64,000 bases of DNA, from positions 1-64,000 of the forward strand of contig JABVXV010000318.1 in NCBI GenBank assembly GCA_013365325.1. The letters are read 5' to 3'. Both the position numbers and the translations under genes were made by a program. This DNA is from Dipetalonema caudispina. Lineage: Eukaryota; Nematoda; Chromadorea; Rhabditida; Onchocercidae. Under the pieces are notes generated by a model, which had not been told where the DNA came from, did no database searches, and was given only the letters and a program-made list of their open reading frames with translations. This document shows positions 1-13,591 of the stretch, one piece after another; the first letter of the stretch is position 1, and the number at the start of each line of letters is the position of its first letter.

Positions 1-163
<163 letters not shown>

Positions 164-605
164 AAATTTATAGTGCGACTAATAACATAAACCAGGTATG
201 CAAAAATTACTATCATGTAAGAGAAAAAAGTGAGGAAAGTACCACATCAAGATTTTCATTTTGCAACACGAAAGTTAAATGCAAGGATACGACTTTCCAA
301 CCTGACTAAACCTTGGTTGCACTTTGGCTTACAGTTCATATTTCACTGTTGGATTCCATCATCTACTGAACTCTTAGAAAATTTTCATCGGTATTTTCAA
401 TAAACTTTCCGAATGTACTTCCAAGATAACACAGTGCAGAAAAGGAGTATAAATTAACTGAGTGTTGAAACAACTGCGATCGATGAGTTAGAAGATATTA
501 GTTTGGGATATTAATGATACTAATGTATTTGTTCAAGAATTAGGAAAAAGATTTCATTTTTCTAAAATAACTTCAAAAGTTGTTGTTGAAGTTGTTACAC
601 CTAAC

Positions 606-921
606 CTAAAGCATTGAATGCAAAGCATTTGCTGGTGTCAGCCTATCATTGCTATTTTTAACAATATTATTGCAATTATTAATTATAGGCCTAATAATTG
701 TCAATAAAGGTCGAGATGACTGCCCAGTATTCAGTTGTCGTTGCTGCTGTCGTGGCTGTTGTTGCTGCTGCTGCCGTAGCTGATGTTGTCGTTGTTGTTG
801 TTGCTGTTGTTGTTGCTGTAAGAAAGTTCGAGATCCTGTTGTAGTAGTAGCAGTAGTAGTAGTAGTAGTAGTGGTAGTAGTTCGTACCGTTGTCGTCGTG
901 GTAGCTCGACGCGTCGTTAGC
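606..921 (-). CDS. possible 3' terminal exon, Thr/Gln-rich low-complexity protein
   Basis: On the minus strand a consensus acceptor (AATTTCAG) at 929-922 opens a 104-codon reading frame that runs to a stop at 606. It encodes a Thr-rich stretch (ACN codons, two blocks) followed by two poly-Gln blocks with Arg interruptions and an Asn-rich tail ending in LHSML. No upstream exon that joins it was identified, so start, product and function are unknown. The repetitive triplets could equally be a transcribed or untranscribed microsatellite that happens to stay open. A second frame through the same DNA (Tyr/Ala/Thr-rich, 691-939) is also open, which weakens the coding case. Confidence 0.25.
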
Positions 922-1582
922 CTGAAATTGTGTAAGCAATGCTTTTCTACGTCATGCTTATAAGCTTGCAAGAAATTCTTTTTTTCGTAAGAAAAGTCAG
1001 AATGTAATATTAATAGTTTATGGTGCAAGCTTCTCAGTCAAATATTTGCTTTTGATTGTTAAGTGAATAATGGATAAATATTCGAGGTGATATAATGTAA
1101 AATGAGAGCGATCTAATAAAAGTAATATGCAAGCATTATTAATGTAGAATAAGTTTGGAGGCCTGAAGAGCGAATCTTCAAGTTTATGGTTGACTAGGCG
1201 TTTTTTGAATTATCAGTTTGAAATCTCTTATTTACTATTGTGCAGATTTGGAAATGATAAATGTTATTATCAGTTGTGACTACGATTATCCGTAATTACT
1301 AATGATTATTACTATAAGATGATGATTTTGAATTCAAAATGGACATAAATAACCACAACATAATATTTAAAATAACCAGTATGAATGGAAAAGATTAGCT
1401 AAGCAATTGGTACGAGTAACTGATATTTATTTTGTCGTGCATTGATATTACATTAACTACTAAATGAAATATATTTTCCGTAAAGAATTTAGAATGCAAT
1501 AAAGGAATTGTTGATTAATCGAATTTTTTTTTCTTTTTTCTTTTTCGTTATCAATTGATGAATCTCTTATAAATATTTCATC

Positions 1583-3317
1583 TCATTCGACAAAATTTTC
1601 ATTAGAAATACTATAAATTTTTGAAGAAGAAGTTAACCTTTGGTTAATTGGCTTAACAATCAATGCTGCAGGTCTTCTTGAACCGGATCGTTGAAAACTA
1701 TCCGGGGACTTTGGAAAAAACTTATAAGGTTCAACATATTTTTGTCTCGGTGAAGGTGTTGACCAGCCTGGCATTTTACGAGTAATAATTGGTACCTAAA
1801 AGCTATTTGTCTGTCCATTCATTACTGTATCAATAAATAAATATTTATTGTGACGTCAATAAGTACATATAATTCTGTTTTACAGCGCTAAATAACTACG
1901 TCAATTCACTTAATTAATCGATTTCAAACGTACACTTGTTCGTCCTGCATTTTTGCCGTTTTTATGTAGAATAAATGATGGTAGATATGGTACTAATTCA
2001 TCGTATATATCATCTTCATCAACTAGATGTTTGAAATCATCTTCAAAATTGTAATCAAATGATTTCGGATTACTAAATTGCGTCTCGTCCAATAGCTTAT
2101 TTTCTGTAAATTGTTTGAATTATTTGAAAGAAGAAAAAAAACTTCACATGTTAATCAGAATACCCTTAGTATTACACAAGTGCTTTCTTTTGACACCTCC
2201 TTAACCTTGATTAGAACAATTGAAAATCTTAAACACGGGAAGAAAAGACAAAAAGAGAAGGAGGGAAAGAAAGAAAACTTTACATGTTAATTAATTATCC
2301 TTCATTGTCCCTTTGGTTTTAGGTAAAGAATCAAGCAGTGAGGTCCAAATTAAAGAGGTCCAAGTAATGGAATTCAAAAGTGAGGCCCAAAATTCCAAAA
2401 TCTGACGAACAGTGCTATGTAAATTTATATGTTTGTCCTTAGTAATAAAATGCTGTTACTGTCACTTATTTGCAGATGTGATCGAATGAACTTATTTTTA
2501 AAAAAAAAAAAGAAAAATTGAAAGATTAAAAAAGAGGAAGAAACAAAGACTTTTGTTAGCAGTTCATTGAAAGGTCATGAACTTTAAATCAAGTGGTTTA
2601 AAGAGCATTTCTTTCTATGTTTAAAATGAAACCTATGAATGTTTTCTGTCACTTTTTTCCAAACAGGCAAAAGAAGGCAATGTTTTTGATGTTTAAGCCG
2701 TGAATCGAAATTTGATAAAAAAAATTCTAAGCAATTTTCAAGCAAAAGCTTACTGATAAGTCAGTGTGGCAATTTTTTCTAAAAATTTTATTGAATTATA
2801 AGTTCATTTCAGTAGTTGCATCTTGTCATGAAAAAATATGCAAAGGAAATACAAAGTTCCCGTTCGAATTAGAAATTTATCGAAAGGGTCCATTTCAAAG
2901 CCGTGGATTTGATATTTGAGATAAGCAAAGTTAGATGAAGAGAAAAGGGGAGAATGAAACGTGTTGTTCCACGTAAACCTATATAACACTGATACCTTTA
3001 CATTTGTGGTTCAGAATTCTTCTAACTTTATTTTGCGGCTGTGAACCAAATATGTTTCGTTAATTCGTGCTGGCAAAGCTAACAAAACGTTTTCTGCTCA
3101 AATTGAAATTTTTTTAAACTTAAAAATTCTCATAAATTCAAAATTAGCATTTAAAAGAAGTCAGTGAACAGACTCACCGATCGAATCGGCAAGTGAAACA
3201 GATAAACATCGGTAAATGCTTACGTATTCGATAAATTTGACCTTCGGTAACCGCTTTCGAAGTTGTTGCGATAGATAAAATAAAAAGTGCTATAAGTGGA
3301 TGAAGCGTTGATGACAT
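1583..3317 (-). CDS. small secreted protein of unknown function, three exons
   Basis: Three minus-strand exons join in phase: 3224-3317, 1934-2103 and 1583-1795, giving about 158 residues. Exon 1 starts MSSTLHPLIALFILSIATTS, a typical signal peptide with likely cleavage after SKA. It ends at a GTAAGC donor; exon 2 begins after TTTACAG and exon 3 after CTTTTAG. The mature part has an acidic stretch (FEDDFKHLVDEDDIYDE) followed by a basic, Pro/Ser-rich half with possible dibasic sites (ITRK, GSRRP). I recognise no domain and there are no cysteines in the mature part. An in-frame ATG at 3365 would add 16 residues before the signal peptide. An alternative donor at 3177 (GTGAGT) exists in exon 1 but does not match the phase of exon 2. 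Intron 1 is about 1.1 kb and could hide another exon. A neuropeptide-like or nematode-specific secreted protein is possible; no function is claimed. Confidence 0.5.
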
Positions 3318-5448
3318 GCAGTGCTGCTTCCATGAAATTATTTTTCTGATTTTCGTCATCAGCAAATGGCTTCTTAAATCTGAATATAAACACTAATAAG
3401 TCTTTTAAGATTCCATCCCAGTTATAAGTACAAACAATTTTAGAGCGGAATTAAGCGATTTTTGAACGGAACTAAAAATTGAAATGACACTATAAATAGT
3501 GAAATTTCGAAATCAAGAAAGAAAAGAATAAGAAATCAAAAAATAAAAAATAAAAGTTGAAGATGCTCTGTAACAGAATCAGATTTTCGAATTGCTTCTT
3601 AAAAATTAATGCTACTTGATCATAAGTTCAAAATTAAATTTAATTATCATCATTCATTACAAGATATAAGATTTCAAACATTTTTTTGTTAACTACTGCA
3701 ACAGACAAATCACGATCATTTACAGTTATAATTAATGTAATTTGAACTGACTATATCTTCTGCTTAGATATACTGATAATGATAATGAAGTCATGATTCG
3801 CTTTTAGTCACACACTTTTAAATATATCTTAAGTTAAATTATATAAATAAGAAAATATCTTGTAAGTGAATAAGCAAAAGTACGAAAACGAAGAAAATTT
3901 CTTGGTTTCGGAGTTACGTAAATCATAAAATAAAATGTGAAAGCGATTCTTAGTTGAAATTTATAGGAAAGATAAAAGCTATGATATGCGGAATAAACAC
4001 TAACAAAGTTTTATTTATCTTAAAATCTGTAGCAAAGATGAAAGATGAAAGTTTTCTATTAATATGTTGCAAAAAATAGTTGCAGAATTAACTATTAGTC
4101 TAAAATATATATTAGTTGAAAATTGGATTTATAAACAATAACTTAGTTCATTTATGAATAGCTACCACAGCGAAGTTTCGCTTCACTCACTTGAATTTGT
4201 TAGTTTTTTTTGCAGAAAGAATTTGTTATTTACATAGAATTGAAATGGATGAATTCAAAGGTTGAAAAAATGTCTCAAATCGAGTTATTTCCCGAATTTT
4301 ATATACTTCAAGCTAAATTCCTTACTCAAATTTTCATCATTCGTATCAGATTAAAAAGTTAGATCAGATAATAGACAATGTAAAACCGTCATTTCTGATT
4401 TCAATCCATTCACTTACTGCAACTTGATAAACTTCTGCTTTTTGGGCCAATTCCAGATGAATAGTCTAAATTATTTCGACATGTGATAAAACATAATTGG
4501 AAATTTATAGCATTGAGCTTCTAAAATTATGTGAAAATGACACAGAATTTAACTGGACCAGAATAGCTAATTATGCACATCATAATTAATATGACATACA
4601 ACGTAGATGGATAATTATGAAAAGTCTCCCAGATAAGCTTTCTTTTAACTTCAAGGAACTATTGTTTCCTGTATTGAGAAGCTCATGATATCATAATATT
4701 TACATATTGCTAATGATATAATGCATTAATTTTGTATACATCAATCAAAATTAATATAGTAATAATAGCTTCAAAAGTTGTGGAACTTATAATAAATCAA
4801 GCATAATTTAACAAATATAAAACATTTTGATTTTAATCAATTTCCTTCAACTCTTCCTGACTTTAGCAACTGTAAAAATATATAAATAGAACTGCATAAA
4901 ATCATGATGAAAATTATGAAGTAGCCAAATCTCATCTGTTCTGCTTATATTTGGTCACTAAGAAAGGTAAACATAAGAAATTAAGCCAAAAAAAAGTAAT
5001 GAAACGCGATAAACGCTCCAAATTTATCATTATGAATACGAAAAATCCGCCTGGTGAGAAGGAAGAATAGAAAATATTAAGCCTTTCTAAAAGAGAATTA
5101 TTTCTGATTTTAAAATATCAACAAACTATATGCCATGTATGCTTGTTCACACAACAATACCTTACCTCCAACAGTTCTTACGTAAAAGGTAAACTGAAAA
5201 TAATATCAGGAGAACTTTAAAACACATTTCATTTGTGGTCAGAAATATTTAATACATTACTTCATTAAAAGGAATTAAAAATTACCACAGTTTAACAAGT
5301 ACGGAGAAAAATCTGTCAAATAAAATACCTAAACTATTAAGTTATCTACACGAAAATTTATCTTACTACGGTAACATAAATATTGAGAAATTATGATAAT
5401 ATCGTTTATTGCTCATTGCTAAATAACATATACATATGCGCATCGCTT

Positions 5449-5450
<2 letters not shown>

Positions 5451-5486
<36 letters not shown>
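5451..5486. repeat. poly(T) tract, 36 bases
   Basis: Uninterrupted T run. On the minus strand it would read as poly(A), but no open frame, polyadenylation context or target-site duplication marks it as a retroposed gene end. It is probably a simple mononucleotide repeat. Confidence 0.9.
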
Positions 5487-5489
<3 letters not shown>

Positions 5490-6177
5490 GGTAAAAAAGA
5501 TTGAGTAATGAAGATGCAAAAATGGAAATAAATTAATTTTTGTGTGAAAATTTCGCAAAAGACTTCCTTTTTCCAACTGCAAAGAAGGGTGTGATCGCAA
5601 GTTATATTCGAAATAGTGCGGAAAAAAGTGTAAAAACAGTTAAGATCTCGTCGCGGAACAATTAATGAAAAATAATAAGCAAAAATGAAAATAGCTATGA
5701 AATGTCATAAATTTTGTTGCCGATATTAACGTTTCTAGTAGTACCATGCGTATCCTTGCTATAATTAATTTTATTTCCATCTGATTTTCCAGAAGTACCC
5801 TGAAATTTAACTTCTATCATGAAAGATTACTGGTCAATATTATATGACCAATGACATCGTAAATTGAAGTGCAAAAAACCTTCGCATGTCAATTGCGCAT
5901 TGATCACTTGTCCAAATCACATTGGCTAATTTGTGTCACCAAAAAAAAAAAAAAGTTAACATACGAAATGATTGGATGCAAAGAATAAAGATTAATTTTT
6001 TATCTTTTTTCTTTTATCAACAGAAGTTTTCCATCTAACTTCTTTCTTTCTTTTCTAACCTTTCGTTCACAACATAACATTGTACAAATTAATTAACACC
6101 AAACAAAAATTTTTATTGGCAATTCTGACCTATTATTGGTTGTACAACTATTTACAAACTTCTTTTTTTTCCCAAAA

Positions 6178-6217
6178 AGAAATCCAGAAAGAGGATCACT
6201 CCTCTTTCTGGATTTCT
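6178..6217. repeat. perfect 18-bp inverted repeat with 4-base loop
   Basis: AGAAATCCAGAAAGAGGA at 6178-6195 is the exact reverse complement of TCCTCTTTCTGGATTTCT at 6200-6217, with loop TCAC. Flanks are purine/pyrimidine-skewed (poly T on both sides). The stem is too short for a classical miRNA precursor unless flanking bases extend it, and no other copy of the arm was noticed in the window. It could be a relic of a small palindromic element or a replication-derived cruciform. Confidence 0.9.
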
Positions 6218-9200
6218 CTTCTTTTTTTCTTTTTTTTTTTTTGCATCTAATTTCAAGTAAGATAAACTTTTCAAAAATTAGGTGCTTCTTCTAATTGCCA
6301 CACACGTTAATTAAAGAAGAAAAAAAGAATGATTGAAAGTTCTCTCCAACTAGTTTTTTTTTTCTATCCCAAACTCAAAATTTTTGGTTAACCACAAAAT
6401 TTCTATCGTTTTGAATTTATTGTCTTCCGTTATAATTCTTTAAGATGAATTATCTTTAATTACTCGATAAACTTATCATGAGAAGTTCATCTCAAACATG
6501 GCAAGTGACGATCAGATGAGCATCAATATTAAAATTTAAAGAGCCAAGAAATTAACAGATTGGTTGGAGGGAAGTAAAAGAGATTTCAAAAAATGATGAT
6601 GCGGTTAAACAATAGTTTTCAAAGGATTCTGAGGAATTACATTCTGATAAAATTATATCTGCTCTCAAAGAATTTTTCAAATTTTGTTTGAAAAATAGAT
6701 CTAAGAAATAAATATTGTATTTTTAATGTCGAAATAATGATATAAATAAAGATTATTTCCTCAGTTCAGTATATATTACGATAAAAACGAGGAAATCCCG
6801 GGACAAATTTTATACTAAAGAGCAGGACGGAAAGATATATTTCTATGAATTGATAAGGAAAGGTTTTAAATGAGAAACTAACCAGGAAGAATAAAGCAAT
6901 GGATAACAACTAATTAGTATGAAGACGACTGGCAATATAATGGTGCATATTTAGAAATTATTTAGATCTCAATTTCATCAAGATCAGGAACTTGATCAGA
7001 CAAGTATAACAGATTAATAGCGTAACTGCTATAGATCAGTTGTAGAAGCTGAAAAAAATTCTAAGATTACTAGTGGGTTAATAAATATAAGTCGATCTCT
7101 ATTGAATAAATAATACAATTCAGAAATATTATAAATGATTATACTGATAGCTGTTTATTATTATCAAGAATTTTGTTAAAGTGAACAAGTAGGGAATTTA
7201 CCACAGTTTGTTAATTATTTCATTTGAATGAACAACATGATAAGTATATATGATACGGCCAGTTGGATGACTGGTTGGTCGGTTTGGATAGGAATAATAG
7301 AATGGTATTTATTTGCAAAATTCGACAATTCGGTGTAACTGACAATGCCATCGTCTACCATTAAATAAAAACTTCTGAAATTCGCACTTTCGACATAAAA
7401 TGAAATGGAAATCATACGGGAAAATCGGAGGAGAGCACTGCAAACTGGATAGTTACGCTCTTCTTCCTTCCTCTGTTTTGATTAATTACGATACAATGAG
7501 CAATCCAACGCTAGCTACCTTTTCAAAAATCTTAAACCCATGGCTGAAATTTCTATCTATTGCATGCTATCGTCATGCATACTCCATCTACCAATCGTTC
7601 ACATATATACGACAGTTTTCATTTGCGTAGAAGCGACTAGAAAATAAAGAGCACAAAGGTATCCTTCAGCTCTATCCATTAAACTGCTTGCAGTTTGCAA
7701 TCATGACAAGTTTGGAATTTCACGTGTATGAAAAGTATGACATAGATTAGTGCCAGTTTTTCAATTTTCAATTTAATTCCAAGTATAACTGCTATTAAAT
7801 TTAAGCGATTGCAAATTGCAAATAGTTATGAAAACAGTAAGAACCTTTTCCTTTGTACACCCAATAAACTTTTATTGTATCCCATACTATGAACAAATTT
7901 CTCAGGACAGATTTATTCAAATTAGCAAACTTCTGGCTTTAATTCACTTAGATGAAGATATAGGAGGAAGCTGTCAAAGATTAGGCTTTTTATTATCAAT
8001 CTGTAATTTATTATTTAGTATATTTCAATTGATATCAACTCTCCATGCATAAGCCTGCGACGTTTTCCTACGTCGTGGAATGATATATGTTTAACAGCAG
8101 GAAAAAAAAAACTAACTTTTTTAGAAGTAAGGCATAGTAGAGGCATACTATTTTCACAATATTTCTGCTAAGAATATCTATTTGCAATATTTTACATTTC
8201 CACGACAATGTAAATGGTTAAGTTGAAAAAAGGATTAAGACATTCAACGGGGATAAAATAGAAAAAAAAAAATCATATACCTGTTTTCCGAAAAAACTAT
8301 GCATTCGCTTTTCCTTACCCCTTGAAACTATTGATTTATTTTTTAACTCAATTTTCAAGTTTCCTTTAACTAAGTTATAACTAACTTTTGAACACTCATG
8401 AAAATATTAGAGCCTGATCGGAAAATGGAAGTCCAATGTGCTGCAAAAGAAAACATTTATGTAGCTTCATTAGGCTTTCCTGGATAAAGTTAAAAGTATT
8501 TAGCTTTTTAATATTTACAGGTAGCTTCTAATAACTTAGATGTATCATCCATTTGTTAGCATACCGAAATAACTTAGTTTTCTAAAATGTGTTTAATGCA
8601 TGTTGTACTAAGCATAGAGTGCATGAGAAAATGGAGATCGGACGAAATGATAGCAGTCTTCCCACAATAATCACATCATGCCAAAAATATTCCCTCCTCT
8701 ATAAATTTCATTGAAAATATCTCTTTGTATGTTGCAATATATCTGAAAGTTTGAAAAAGAGAAGTTCCATTGGAAAATCAATTTTAGATTGACAAAAAAA
8801 ATTCAAAAAGACATCATACTGCAACTGATCAGTAATTCTCAGGGTGGCATGTGAAGAAAATTTGTAATAATGTCACAACAGGGGACAAGTAGAAATCTTT
8901 CTTTAACGTATAAAATCTTGTGAAATGCACAAAAAGCCTTTTAAAATTTCAAACAAAGCACAAAGCAAAAAAAGACAAATATCGAATTTCAGATGGTGAA
9001 GGAGAGGGGTGAAAGCCGCCTTTTATGTGGTAGTATAATTAGTCCCTTCAACATTTTTCATTCCAATGCCTTCATACCGTTCTCAGGAAAGTGTGCTCAC
9101 TATGATCGCATCTTTCCATCTTATACATACATCATTTGATTTATTCGTACAATTTATTTTTTTTTTTTTTTTTTTAACGTAATAATTGAGAAAATGGGAT

Positions 9201-12200
9201 TTTCTAGTCCGGTCAATCTTAAAATTTGCCCAATTAAATTTAGTAAATCATACTTGGTATCATTCTACATAAACCACATTGCTTATTCATTGATCAGAAA
9301 TTTTATTTCAGAATAAAAGATTTAAAGAAGAGAATGGTAAATGGGACAAACCCATGCACTGATACGGTTGGATCGTTGGTTTCAAAACCAAATATTTCTC
9401 ATTTTCTCTTCTTTTTGAACAGTTCATTATTTCATCGTCAGCTATTTAATTTTCAGCATTAATCGTTTAATAATGTATCGTTTAAATTCCATTGTTTCTG
9501 TTAACATCACAACATCTTTTCAGAATAACAACGAGGAAAACCAGCTCCCTTAAATTTTGTTCCGGTTAACTTTCCCTTTTTTTTTTAAACCGTAAGATTC
9601 TTATCGCATTCCTGAAAAGTGAAATTAAAATGACAGAATGTTCAGTTAGTTTCTCAAACTTGTTTTGCTATTCACAGCTAAAAACGTTGTAAAAGGACAT
9701 AGCTGAATTGAATTAATACGATTAAATGGAAAACAACAATACATCGGATCTTATGGCAATAGTTGAATGTATTAAATGGATAAGATTTTCAAATAATCCA
9801 CTGTTTACATTTCTTTTCTTCTAATAGTAATCATTGTTAAAGTTTTAATCTATTCCAGTTGATCCGGAACAGGTAATCATCTTGCATATTGATATTGTAG
9901 GTATATTTTAGTAGCGATAATTAGTATGCATTGTTATTTTTTAAAAGTATATTTTTTTGAGATTTAGATATCACTGAAAAAATGGAAACATTTTTCTTAG
10001 CTAAGAGGTAATAGCAAATGGATTAACTGTCACCATTATTTTATTCGAAATCAACAATGAAGTCTGAATTCATTTCTGGAATAAAATAAAAAGGCAAATT
10101 TCATTCGTCCGTTAGTGGAAATGATTTATCATGTTCAAGTTAACTTTTGATTCGAATTTTTTTGAGTTAATGAATTTCCTTGAACTAACTAATCCAGCAC
10201 GCATACCAATAAATAAAATAAAAAATTATTAAGAAAAATTTAAAGGTGTTAACAAGTAAAAAATCTTAAAATTATTGTCAGAAAACAGCGATAATATAAC
10301 TGTTATAGAATAAAAAAAAAAGAAACAACGCTTTCCACAACATTTTTTCGTTGAGGAAAAAATAAAAAAACTGCATGCTTGAAATTTAAAAATGTCTGAA
10401 AGTTTCTCAAATTCGTGCTATAATTCAACTAATACATAGTGCTGTCAAAATTTTAACGTCGCAAACTGTCAAGCAGAAAATGTATTTCTGATTTCTATAA
10501 ATTCTGAGTACGACAGGTGGAACGACAGGATCATCATCTTTAATCATTGCGATATCGAGCTATATCAAAGCACTAATCAATGAATCAAATAAGTTTCATT
10601 AATTTTCTGCAATCTTGAATCAAAATCTAAACGTGAAAAAACATTACAGACTTTACAACAATAAAGTTTTTCACTCCATAAACTTATCGATTTTAAACTT
10701 GATTATTAAATAAAAATTGAATTAACAAATATTGTGTAATAATTACTGCACTTATGGTGATTAATTCTTCATTTTATTCAGGAAATAAAGAAGATCATGC
10801 TAAGTTTTCATTTAAGTCTGAAATTTATCTTTATATAATAGAAAACCGATTGTTAAATTTCGTTATTACACATTAATTAATTTCTTAATTACAGAAATGC
10901 CTTTTTTTTTGCATCTTTTGTATGCTATTTATTGGATCAAGACTGAGAATGGAAGTGACCTTGTAAGGTTCGATTGCGACATATAAATGAACTTGAAATT
11001 TCATACCGTCTTTTACTCCTTGATAGTTCTTTTTTTTTATAACTAAAATCTATCTGTTAGTCCATCATTTCCATATGGCATCATTGTTGAATAGTGGAAC
11101 ATGAAGAATAATTGGGTAATATAAGAAGAGAAAAAGGTGGAGGTGAGATTTAACTCATTCTTGATATGAAGACCATCAAATTTTTCTAGAAATTAGTATT
11201 TGTCATATTCTAAATTCATCTATATCTTTCCATTTACATCCATTTACTCTCTAATTATCTCCGTCTTTACCAATTAAAATTATTAAAAATAGCCATCGCA
11301 TGCTGTTATCATTATCATCGCTCTTCTAATATCCTATCACATAAGTATTATCGATATCAGCCATTACCATCAATTCATTCATTGTATTGCATATTTTGCT
11401 TAAAGCTGATTTATTTATTTTTCCACTCTATTTTTCTATAAACAATAAGGATCTTTTTTCTATTGTTCTTCTTGAAGGCTTTATTTATTTTTCAATCTTA
11501 AAACTCCATATTTCTTTGTCCAATTTTCACTTGTTTGGCAAGCAAAAAATGAAGTTAATTTTTCGAATGTTTTGTAAAACATTGAAAATTCGGCGGGAAA
11601 GAACCTATTGTAACAGCTATCATCCTTAGTCATCAAATAATTGTTTACTGTGCAATTATTTTTCTACCTGTGAAAGGTATAAATCTACGAATCGATAACT
11701 GTCTATCAGTTATATGACAAACAATTAAATGGATAATTTCACATTGATATTGATGATATAATGATGGCGATCTTGAAAGACAAGTTGGTCAATTTTACAG
11801 TTTTAGAGAATATTGCAATGGTTTTATGCCTGCAAATGCCTTAAACACCTATGAAATGTTATGTTCCCATTCTTCCTGCAATTAAGGGCTATGTTGAATT
11901 TGTGAATCATTGTCGATGAAATTCGCATCAAGATGAATTTGGAAATGCTAATTTTACATTTAAAAATTGAAGCGTGGCAAGATTATAAAAATTATTAAAA
12001 TGTCTTGAAAACCGAATAGCAATTTGTGATATTTACGTGCTACATAAGCAGTAAAATATATATTAAGGAAACTCAACAAGGAATATATTAAAAGTCAGTA
12101 ATAACTTTTTCAGATGACTTTTCACTTCAATAAATTTCACAATTGTTGAAAAGTATATGATATGAGTGATCAGACTAATGAGCAAAAATGAATTCTTTCA

Positions 12201-12724
12201 AAAGATTGTCAGAGAAAATAACACAAATTTTATTTAATTTATCTTGCTCAGTTCACTCATCAATTTATAAGCAAGCAAGTCTTGTGTTTTATTCATTGAT
12301 TATGGGCTAAGAGAAAAGGAAGACCAATAGCCACATCCGCTTGCTAGCCATATGCTTGTTGGTACCAGGTTGGACCCATCTAGTAGGAGCATCGTCAGTG
12401 TCCGATATATCTTTCTGCTAAAGGCTATTCTGGTTATTGCATGAATTTAGGACTACTATGATGACTCATCTTTTTTTGAATCAAATGTCGTTTGAACAAG
12501 AACAGAAATGTGAAAATTGATATTATATTTCGTAAGAAGAGTGAAATTAAATACGAAATGAGTGTGACACTGTATAACAAAAAGAGAAATTCATATTTAA
12601 AACGATGATTTAGCCTAAGAGAGAACAACATTCATTTAATAAGAATACTACTTTTTTTTTTTTCATCAATTGTTTCTAGTTTTACTAATAATTGATCTTT
12701 ACCTTTTCAGAAAAGCATTTAGAA

Positions 12725-13391
12725 TTAATGAGCAGATTGATTACTTGTAGAGAATATTCGGAAACCGGATGTTTTTTCTGGATTACATGTTAAGATGACA
12801 TCTTTTTGGTTCTTTGGAACTTGTTTACTGCAATAACTTATATTTTGCATTATTTTTTCATAGGAACCAAACTTCCCCTGGGAAGAACGATGATTGTTTG
12901 TGCAAATTTTCCAAATCTTAATTCCCTGTTCGAATTTGTTTTTAGTAGAATCTATAAGTAGTGTGAAGTTATGCATTTTGACAATCGTATTTACTGATCT
13001 CATTATGTACCGATCATGAAGTTTGCATTCGTTCTAACTTTACTTACTTCAAAATTTTTTCGACAAGCAGTTCAGCCATATGTATCATTCAGTAAAACAA
13101 ATCGGTTAAACAGGAAGAACGCACTGAGGGAAAAAAAAGGGAATTAAATTTGCGGAAAATTGCATTTTACCCAAAAAGAGGTGTTCATCGACGTAGAGAG
13201 GGACGGAGGGATACGGGGAATGTGGCAGCACACGACAGGTGGTCCCGATGGGTCGATTGAATTACTGGGAGATAGAAATAGATGACATAATGAAGGTCAT
13301 TTTGAATCAATGTGAAATTTTTTCATTAATGCTTGATGGTAAATTGGAGTAGTGTGTTGCCACCGTAAATGGTCAGTCATCTTGACATACC
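12725..13391 (-). CDS. putative minus-strand gene fragment, three exons
   Basis: Three exon-like blocks join in phase on the minus strand. Block A ends at 13391 with TRVPRLNTTAALSIT and an AG|GTATGT donor. Block B, 13171-13264, lies between CTCCCAG and a TGG|GTAAAA donor and encodes a Pro/Ser-rich stretch (NSIDPSGPPVVCCHIPRIPP). Block C, 12725-12877, follows TCTTCCCAG, encodes 50 residues including DVILTCNPEKTSGFR and ends at a stop. Block B is distinctly GC-richer than its surroundings. The 5' end of block A was not fixed; its frame stays open to 13587. There is no recognisable domain, and the plus strand of block B is also open. I treat this as a candidate gene end, not an established gene. 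Confidence 0.3.
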
Positions 13392-13591
13392 TGGTGATAG
13401 AAAGAGCTGCGGTAGTATTCAGTCGCGGTACTCTTGTAGTAGTGGTAAAGATGTTGATAGCATATGATATATGTAATATGCTTTTGTTATTGTTCAATAA
13501 TCTCTCAAAATTTCTTAGAAAAGAGTAATAATTAGAACAGTTAAAATATTTCCATGTATAGATTTTCGAGATCGAACAAAGAAACATTGTA

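Larger units (their letters stand above)
3318..12724. other. 9.4 kb with no supported gene
   Basis: AT-rich sequence with many short unrelated open frames, none with paired splice sites, a family resemblance or protein-like composition. It holds a 36-base poly(T) run, several shorter A or T runs (around 5941, 6228, 9158) and the hairpin at 6178-6217. Upstream control elements of the flanking genes could lie here but none was identified. Confidence 0.6.

Noticed and set aside
5406..5600. open frame with a poly-Lys run
   Set aside because: It is created by the poly(T) tract and has no start or splice support.
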